Positions 56,244-64,000 of a DNA stretch of 64,000 bases are shown piece by piece. Each line of letters starts with the position of its first letter. The stretch's first letter is position 1. Below the pieces are notes generated by a model. That model ran no database searches and was not told the DNA's origin. It worked only from the letters and a program-made list of their open reading frames with translations. Made by a program: the position numbers and the translations under genes. Origin of the DNA: Cepaea nemoralis (taxonomy: Eukaryota > Mollusca > Gastropoda > Stylommatophora > Helicidae); the NCBI GenBank assembly GCA_014155875.1, contig JACEFZ010005131.1:173501-237500 (forward strand). The letters run 5' to 3'.

Positions 56244-59200
56244 ATGGCTGACGATTTACGTATAATTAGTTTAAATATTCGGGGTATGAAAATGAAATTA
56301 CAACACATAGTCACACTCATACACAAACACAAACCAGACTTCATTTTATTGCAAGAAACTAACATCAAAACATACTTTGAAGCAGCAGAATCAGTGACAC
56401 GGTTAGGATTAAGAAATTCGTGTTTCAGTTTGGCGAAACATAACGTAGGGTCAGGGACAGCCATTCTGCAAACTTCCGACATGTGGACTATTTTTAGAAC
56501 AGACCGCGACGAACAAGGTAGAATTTCCACAGTTCAAGTTAGAAACGACACACACTCCTTTGCCATTGTGAACATACACGCACCACCAAATTACAATTAT
56601 CAACCTCTATTTTACGAACAGTTAGACGACTTGTTGACACAGACATACAGGGGACAGAATATAGTTATTGCCGGAGATTACAACTGCGTTCTTGACGATT
56701 TAGACGTGGTGGGAGGAGAGGTGAGAACGCAGCTGAGGAGATCCGGCAGGGACAGCTTACATCAACTAGATACACTACGGAACATCATCGATACACACAA
56801 CCTCACAGACGCATTCAGGCATACACACCCCGACAGTAGAGAAACGACATACACAAACAAAACACACAACAAATCATCTAGATTAGACCGGATTTACACA
56901 CCCGCAACCCACAACATCATACAAACCAAACACCTACCGGAAACATTACATTACACAGACCACAAAGGTATACTAGTACACATCAGCACAAACAGCACAA
57001 ACACGCAGCCAAACAAAAGGTCAACTCATTGGAAGTTCAATAATTCACTATTGGAACACTGTGAATATGTAAAATATATGACACAGCTCATACACACGTA
57101 CACAGACAATATACCGACTGAGAACATCACACAATACTGGGACTTATTGAAAAACACCATACGAAGCAGAACACAACATCTAGCAACCATGATCCACAAA
57201 GACAGACTAAGACAGGAGCGCATCATACAGACAGCCATACGACTAACAAAACAAACAGACAGAGATGCACATCACTTACACACACTAGAAGCACAACTAG
57301 AAGAACACCAACAACACAGATATCTGGGTGCTCTTCTCAGAACAAAGCTCAACACAATTACACAAGAGACAGCTACGAGGCAATATTTAGCAATAGAACA
57401 GAACGTACAACGTAACAGACAAATAAGCAAAATATCAGACATGCAAGGAAACATGCAGACAGAAACACCACACATAGAGACTGCTTTCCAACAACACTAC
57501 ACACAACTATTCACAGCAGAGACAGTCGACACACAGATACAAGACAACTTCTTACGGTACACAAAGAAATTAACTGACACAGACAGAGACACACTGGACA
57601 CAGAACTGACACTGACAGACATAACACAGGCACTAAGCACACTAAACAAAGACAAAACTCCAGGACCAGACGGTTTGACAGTAGAATTCTACCAACACTT
57701 CTTCCCTATTCTAGGCAATCTTCTCCTCAAAGTCTATTAGGAAGCCTTTGACAAAAAAAAATCTTCCGGACAGCTGCAACATGTCTTACATTACACTCAT
57801 ATGCAAAGATAAAACTGACAAAACACAACTGAAGAACTACAGACCAATTTCCTTACTCAACACAGACTACAAGATACTCGCAAAATCACTCACCAACAAA
57901 CTCAAACCTTTCATGCCAACACTAATACACCCAGACCAACAGTGCAGTGTCAAAGACAGAAATATACACAACCACACACACCTCATTAGAGACATAATCA
58001 ACTACACACACGGGAAAGACTGTCCATCCTCCATCTTATCCCTGGATCAAGAAAAGGCCTTCGACAGAATTTCCCACACATACCTGCATAGGACACTAGA
58101 ATTTTGTAACATAGGAGAATACTACAGGCAGTGGATACAGATCTTGTATAAAAATCCTGAGAGCAGAGTGTTGGTGAACCATTCACTGACAGCTAGCTTC
58201 AGGCTCACGAGATCTGTAAGACAGGGATGTCCCTTATCACCACTCCTGTATGTGCTCACCCTAGAACCTTTATTAGAGAAGATAAGGCAAGACACTAGTA
58301 TTAAAGGAACCTTCCTGCATGGGATAGGAGAGCAGAAGCTCATCGCCTATGCAGATGACACTGCCTTCTTTCCACCAGCAACACATCAATAAAGAATATA
58401 CTCCACACCTTTACCCATTTTGGAAAAGGCAGTGGAGCCAAAATTAATGTACAGAAATCACAGATAATGGGTCTGGGAAAGTGGAAACAAAAGGCTGATT
58501 TCCCTCCAGATCTGAAACACATAGACACCATGAAGCTGTATGGGATCACATTTCCATGTGATCCCACAGAAACACACAGACAGACATGGCACGCACTGAC
58601 CGAACAGATCACAGACATGTTACACAGGTATAGGTGCAAGACATCCACGATATTTGGTGGAAGCACAATAGTTAACACATACATATTACCCAAAATAATA
58701 TATTTAGCGAGAGTACTGGACCCTCCCAAACAGACCGTCACAAACATAAACATACAAATCAGACGCTTCATCTTCACCAACACAATACACAGCATTCAGC
58801 ACAAAACTCTCATACAAGACAAGGGACAAGGGGGGATTTGCACTACAGGACATCCAGACAAAAATACTGTCACTTAGAATCAGTCACATAGGCAAAATCA
58901 TCAGACACCCAGAACAGAACAGACTAGCACTATACTACATAGGCCACAACATCAAACATCTCACACCTCTTAACAATGCAACTGCACACTACCAGGGAAA
59001 ACTGCCAACTTTCTATCAGACATGCATACAGGCAATAAAAGGACATGAACAGTTAATACAGCAAACAACACACACAATATACAAACATTTAGTTAGAGAA
59101 CAAGCACCATCACTAAGACTTAGGATTAAAAGAGGACACAAATACTTCATGACTGACTTCACATGCACCTTTTCAAACCTACACAACAAACACATAACTC

Positions 59201-59606
59201 CAAAAGCTAGAGAAATCACATATAGACTGCTATACAATATGACCCCCACAACACAGGTAGAAGCATACATATCCAAACAATGTCAATTATGTAGAAACAA
59301 CACACAAGAGACAGAGGAACACATTTATTATACATGTCCAACAATTACTGCCACACGCGCAACACTCAAACACCTCATACAAACACACACAGGCAAACAA
59401 ACCGACATATATAAAGCAATTTTTCTCAACACTATACCAAAGACAGCTAAGGACATACATACAAAACTACTGGTAGCACCTTCTTACTACAGACAACTTA
59501 TATGGACCTGCAGAAACTTTGCCAGATACAAACACCACACATATAACACACACTTAATTTCCTTTATGTACACACACAAAATATCACAACTATTTCCAGA
59601 GTAAAT
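56244..59606 (+). pseudogene. LINE-D ORF2 (nonsense and frameshifts)
   Basis: The first 498 codons (to 57740) encode the whole endonuclease with all catalytic residues and the region before the RT. CAG to TAG at about 57738 stops it. RT motifs resume at 57748-58392, including YADD. A 1-bp loss near 58372 (TTTCCACC for TTTCCCACC) shifts the frame again, and the G-run near 58830 gives the same +1 shift as in copies C and E. The C-terminal zinc region is at 59149-59604. Confidence 0.85.
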
Positions 59607-59963
59607 CATATGTATTCTTCTTTATTGTATTACAAATTTGGTATACATGAGTGCGAGAAAGAAAGAAGAAACTGTGAGTGAATGGAGAGTAAATGACTAA
59701 AAAGATCACATATGGTCAAAAGACCAATGAAAAATCCCTTATGTAAAGAATAGTGGAAATATAAATGCTTGTTTTAATTGTTTCAAAATGATGGTTTCAA
59801 CCCTTATAGATAAGGGGAAAAGAAAAAAGGAGAAAAGAAAATCAACTCCTCCCATTCCAAATTACTATTTATGGAATGTTTGCTTTAAATGCACTTGTTG
59901 TGCTATACTACCACCACTACTAAGATTATCACTTTAGTAAAAAGAAACACATATCTATTATAC

Positions 59964-60048
<85 letters not shown>

Positions 60049-62615
60049 GATTATGTCTACTATTATTATGATCATTATTATTATTTCTATCATTACCTTA
60101 CCCTTATTATCTTTAGTATCATTAATTTGAAAAGTATTAAGGATATCATCATTATTAATTTACAACTTCATCTCCCATGTTCCCCCCTTTGCTTAAGGTT
60201 TGTTGCTTTTGCTACTACCCCCACTGGTTTGTTTCAAACATTTGTCCTCCCTGTACCATCATTAGGGTGGTCATGGGGACATTGTTGGAGTGAAACCAAT
60301 TGGTGGGAGGGTAGCGAGGGAAACAAAATGTAAAGACTTCCCCCTTTTCCTTGTAGTCAGTACTTACCTTATTATCCTTAGTATCATTAATTTTATAAGT
60401 ATTACTGATATCATCATTAGTAATCTACAATTTCATCTCCCCTGTGCCCCCCTTGCTTATGGTTTGTTGCTTTTGCTACTACCCCCACTGGTCTGTTTCA
60501 AACATTCGTCCTGCCTGTACCATCATTAGTGGTCAGGAAAGGCATCGGTGGAGTGGAACCAATTGGTGAGAGTGTAGCGAGGGAAACAAAAATGTAAAGA
60601 TTTCCCTTTCTATTTGTCACCCCCTCTGAATCATGTGAGTGAGTGTTGAATGAATGAATACAAAATCACAAATGGTTACCAAACCAATGATACTGTAAAC
60701 ACTTGTGTTAATACAAATGCTTGGTTAATTTTTATTAAAAAACAAAAGAAAGAGAGAGCAAAGAGGAAATTATGAATGAACCCCTACATTTAGGGGGGGG
60801 AGAAAAAAAAAACAAGGAGGAAAATATAACCCACTCCTTTACTCCAAGTATTACTAAAAACTGCAGTTTGCATTTGTATGTAACTGCTATGCAATGTTAA
60901 CACCATTCCAAAGAAAATCATCCTAGCAAATGGAATCACATGTTGTAAAAATGTTATCATTTTCATAACTATTATTACCATTGCTGTTTTTTTTTAAAAA
61001 TTGCTGTTATTACCCTCAGTATGTCTCTTCTTGTCATTATTATTATTGTCATCATTAGTAATAAAACAAAAACCCTTTCCCATGTGCCCCCCCCCCCCCC
61101 CTCGCTCATGGTTGTTGTTGCCTTTGCTGACACCCACACCGGTTTGGTTCAAATATTTATCCTGCCTTTACCATCATTGCCCAGAGAGGAGTGGTAAAGG
61201 CATTGGTGGAGTGGAACCAAATTGGTGAGAGAGTGGCAAGGGAAACAAAAATGTAAAGATTCCCCTTTTCCCTTTAACCCCCATTCACATGTAAATGTGT
61301 TCAAGAAATGGAATATGCTAATGGAAAATTTCCTATGTTGTAATCACAAAATATCACAGATATCCCCAGAGTAAACACAAGTACACTTCTTTATGATTGT
61401 AAAATTTAGTACACATGAGTGCGAGTAAGAAACAAGAAAATGTGAGTGAATAATGAATGAATGAATACAAAACCACATATGTTTACCAAACCAATGAGAT
61501 TGTAAAAATTTGTGCAAATTCAGATGCTTGTTTACTTTTTACAAACAAACAAAAAAAAAAGGAAAAAATGAATGAACCCTTACAAATAAGAAAAAAAAAA
61601 ATAAGCAAAGAGAAAAAGATAACCAACTCCTTTTACTTCTACTATTATTGAACATTGCATGTTGCAATTATATGTACCTGCTATTCTAGCAAATGGAATC
61701 AGTTTTGGAAAGTGGGATCATTATCATAACTATTATTATCATTTCTGTTACTATCAGTACTGTTTATCACCCTTAGTAGGTTAATGTTTGTCATCATTAT
61801 TATTGATGTATTTGGTTTTATTTGCATTATTATTATTATAGTTACCTTTATTAATATATAACCTCATCTCCCATGTGGACCCCCCCTCCCTTCCCTTGTT
61901 CATGGTTTGTTTATTGGCCTTTGCTGATACAATCACCCTTTGGTTCCAAAAATTATCCTGCCTTTACCATCATCACCAGAGAGTGGTGATGGAGAAAATT
62001 AGAGTGGTAGGTCCAAATGGGTGAGAGTGTGACAATGGAAACAAAAATGGAAAGGTTTATCCTTCTCCCTATCAACCCCCCTTCACATGTAAATATGCCC
62101 AATGAATAAAATATGCACACGTACGGTTACATACACGCCCACATGCAACGCTCCGTAAACACACCTACACAAATACTAAACACACAGAACGCATGTAACA
62201 ACACAAACATTATAAATGCAACCACTACCCCGATACTGTTTACACCTCCCAATCCCACCATCTTGACACTGTTTGTTTGTTGATGCTGTTGCCGCCATCT
62301 CCATCGGTTCAGACATTTTTTTATACTGCCAGTTTCATCATTACCGAGTGGTGGTGATGAAATTGGAGGTTTTAGAACCGACAGGAGAGGGAGACGGCAG
62401 GGGAAATAATATCGGTGCACTATCATCATGCTGTTGTTTCAGTAAGGGGTTACCCTACAACAAATTCAATGTAGAAATGTTAAAATGTATAAAATATTTG
62501 TATTTTTTGCGCATATGTCACCTACACGCCCACATGCAACGCTCTGTAAAAACACAAACAATACACTTTACAACGATTTTAACACTCAATAAAAGTTTAA
62601 AAAAACAAAAACAAA
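59607..62615 (+). repeat. LINE-D 3' region of hairpin modules
   Basis: Cores near 60190-60320, 60460-60590, 61110-61250, 61900-62050 and 62270-62410. An (ATT)n run fills 59965-60050. The terminal signature is at about 62512 and AATAAA at 62588. Confidence 0.75.
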
Positions 62616-62628
62616 TTACCAAGTTAAT

Positions 62629-63080
62629 GAAAAGACATGTAGTATGTCAGGCGCAAACTAAGTATCAAATATGGTGCAGCACCATAATTTTTTACTATAT
62701 AAAAAGTCTATCACCTCATAGAAAACGTTAGAAAACTGCACCTACGGCGACCACATTTTCAAGGGATGCAACCCATGAATAATTAATCGAACGTATTTGT
62801 GCACTGTTTCTTCCCTTTTTGTGTGATACATTTTATATCTTTAAAAATTTTATATTTGCTGGTATTATTGATTGCAGCGGGGTGGGGCTTAAAAAACTAT
62901 CATCATACTAGTGATGCTGTTAAGGTACAGTGCTCTTCCTCCTCGGTTTCTTTTTTTGTCGTCGTCTTTCTCTATCTGTTTTGGACATAAACACTATCAT
63001 CATGCCATTGGTGATGTGTAAGGGATACGGTTACAGTGCAATTCCTCGGGGTGGTCTGAAGGGCGGGGGGGGGGGGGCGT
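62629..63080. other. Unassigned sequence after LINE-D
   Basis: About 450 bp not seen elsewhere in the window. Two ~100-bp imperfect repeats around 'ctatcatcat' (about 62897 and 62992) resemble the unit of the tandem repeat that follows. A poly-G tract lies at 63064-63077. No coding frame is credible. Confidence 0.4.
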
Positions 63081-63150
63081 GGAGCTGGGAGCTCAGGGGT
63101 GGGGTGCGGGTGTCGGCGTGTGGGGTAGGACTATACGGTTCGAACCTCGA
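63081..63150 (+). mobile_element. tRNA-like SINE remnant
   Basis: GC-rich island with an A-box-like GAGCTCAGGGGTGG (about 63089-63102) and a perfect B box GGTTCGAACC (63137-63146), about 48 bp apart. Stems do not pair as in a functional tRNA. Confidence 0.4.
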
Positions 63151-63210
63151 GCCGCGGCGGGTGTCATATGAAAAAACGTATAAGTAAAAATGTAAATACG
63201 GCGGCTATAT

Positions 63211-63740
63211 GATCTGTAGAGGGTCGTAGTGGTGTAAGCACTATCATCACACGGGTTACAAATGAAAACCTTAAAAAGTGAAGATGGTCGGTAATATTGA
63301 TTGCAGCTGGAATAGCTTAGTGAAATTCGTTGGTAAGGGGTGGGTAGCAGTTATTAGTGATCTGTAGAGTATCACAGTGGCTTGTTTACTAATATCATAC
63401 AGATTACAAATGGAAACCTTAAAAAGTAAAAATGGCCGATATTATCGATTTTAGTGGATATATCTTAGTTAAATTCGTTAGTAAGGGGTGGGTAGTGGTT
63501 ATTAGAGATCTGTAGAGGGTCGTAGTAGTGTAAACACTATCATCATACGGGTTACAAGTGAAAACCTTAAAAAGTAAAAATGGCTGATATTATTGATTGT
63601 AGCGGGCATAGCTTAGTGAAATTCGTTGGAAAGGGGTGGGTAGCGGTTATTAGTGATCTGTACAGGGTCGTAGTGACCTATACACTATCATCATAAGGTG
63701 ACAAATGAAAACCTTAAAAAGTAAAAATGGCTATTTCAAA
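63211..63740 (+). repeat. 148-bp tandem repeat, about 3.6 copies
   Basis: Unit starts at 63211, 63359, 63507 and 63655 ('gatctgta'), exactly 148 bp apart each time. Each unit includes 'actatcatca', 'aaaaccttaaaaagt' and 'ttcgtt'. Units differ by many substitutions but not in length. Confidence 0.85.
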
Positions 63741-63764
63741 TATACAATGGTTGGAAAAAAATGT

Positions 63765-63870
63765 AAAATTTGCGCATATGTCACCTACACTTCCACATGC
63801 AACGCTATGTAAAAACACGAACAATACACATTGCAACGACCTTAACACTCAAAAGTTTTAAAAAAAATCT
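63765..63870 (+). repeat. LINE 3'-terminal module
   Basis: Carries the signature 'gcatatgtcacctacac', then an ACTCAAAAG (degenerate AATAAA) and an A run. It is followed by 'tcttcaaagtttgcg', not by the TTACCAAG motif. The remaining bases to 64000 show nothing recognisable. Confidence 0.65.
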
Positions 63871-64000
63871 TCAAAGTTTGCGTAAAAATAAGGGACCTAT
63901 TTTAGATACGTGAATTTTTTTTTAAACTCTGAACAACATCATGGAATCTACAATTTTAAGTGTGAAAGATGTACTGTTGCCTCGCATCCCAAAGATTCCA

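Larger units (their letters stand above)
55333..62628 (+). mobile_element. LINE copy D (complete length, several breaks)
   Basis: Bounded by TTACCAAGTTAAT at 55333-55345 and 62616-62628. About 7.3 kb: inverted ORF1, ORF2, ~3 kb 3' region, AATAAA and an A-rich end. It lacks the ATT SINE and the foldback element found in copies A and C and in the inverted copy. Confidence 0.8.

Noticed and set aside
63211..63740. CRISPR-like array
   Set aside because: The repeats are contiguous 148-bp units without unique spacers, in a eukaryotic repeat context.

Overview
The window is entirely repetitive DNA from an animal nuclear genome. I find no host protein-coding gene, functional RNA gene or bacterial-type feature. 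Everything codable belongs to retrotransposons: an L1/Tx1-type non-LTR element (AP-endonuclease plus reverse transcriptase, here 'the LINE'), two different Gypsy-type LTR elements and a 5'-truncated fragment of another LINE. SINE-like elements, a foldback element and microsatellites lie among them. The repeat style (several tRNA-like SINE heads, a GAA-tailed SINE, long ATT/GA/AT microsatellites) would fit a marine invertebrate, perhaps a mollusc, but nothing in the sequence settles the species.

Layout. (1) 1-1575: the 3' tail of a LINE and a ~1 kb block 'Y' carrying a tRNA-like SINE with a GA tail. (2) 1563-28.76 kb: LINE copy A, split twice. Its ORF2 is interrupted by Gypsy-1 (3968-10833, minus strand, 5-bp TSD CTCCT) and by Gypsy-2 (12569-25461, plus strand, 5-bp TSD GACAT), a tandem LTR-internal-LTR-internal-LTR array. 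(3) 28.76-30.15 kb: a second Y block and a SINE-like element headed by the 5' end of U2 snRNA. (4) 30.15-34.17 kb: 5'-truncated LINE copy B. (5) 34.17-44.18 kb: LINE pieces and a third Y block, with 34.68-41.07 kb inverted. (6) 44.18-51.21 kb: LINE copy C, the best preserved. (7) 51.21-55.33 kb: a chain of short truncated insertions, a fourth Y block and another LINE's RT fragment. (8) 55.33-62.63 kb: LINE copy D. (9) 62.63-64 kb: a tRNA-like remnant, a 148-bp tandem repeat and one more LINE 3' tail.

Three features unify the window. First, successive poly(A)-ended insertions are separated by the same ~13-bp sequence TTACCAAGTTAAT (or TTACCAAGTCAAT), so the locus looks like a chain of insertions that re-used one target site; Y blocks end in the same motif. 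Second, every LINE copy that retains ORF1 has it on the opposite strand, head-to-head with ORF2, with the same junction and no ORF1 N-terminus, which suggests a 5'-inverted ancestor that was amplified. Third, the LINE has an unusually long (~3 kb) 3' region made of degenerate modules, each with a ~115-bp imperfect inverted repeat. Modules of different subtypes keep their pairing through compensating changes.

Both Gypsy elements lack reverse transcriptase. Gypsy-1 keeps a long open frame with gag, protease, the integrase zinc domain and a GPY/F-like segment. Gypsy-2 keeps gag, protease and an RNase H with all four acidic residues, but no RT and no integrase. Both would depend on enzymes supplied in trans. 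Most calls rest on motif recognition and on internal sequence comparison; no database was searched.
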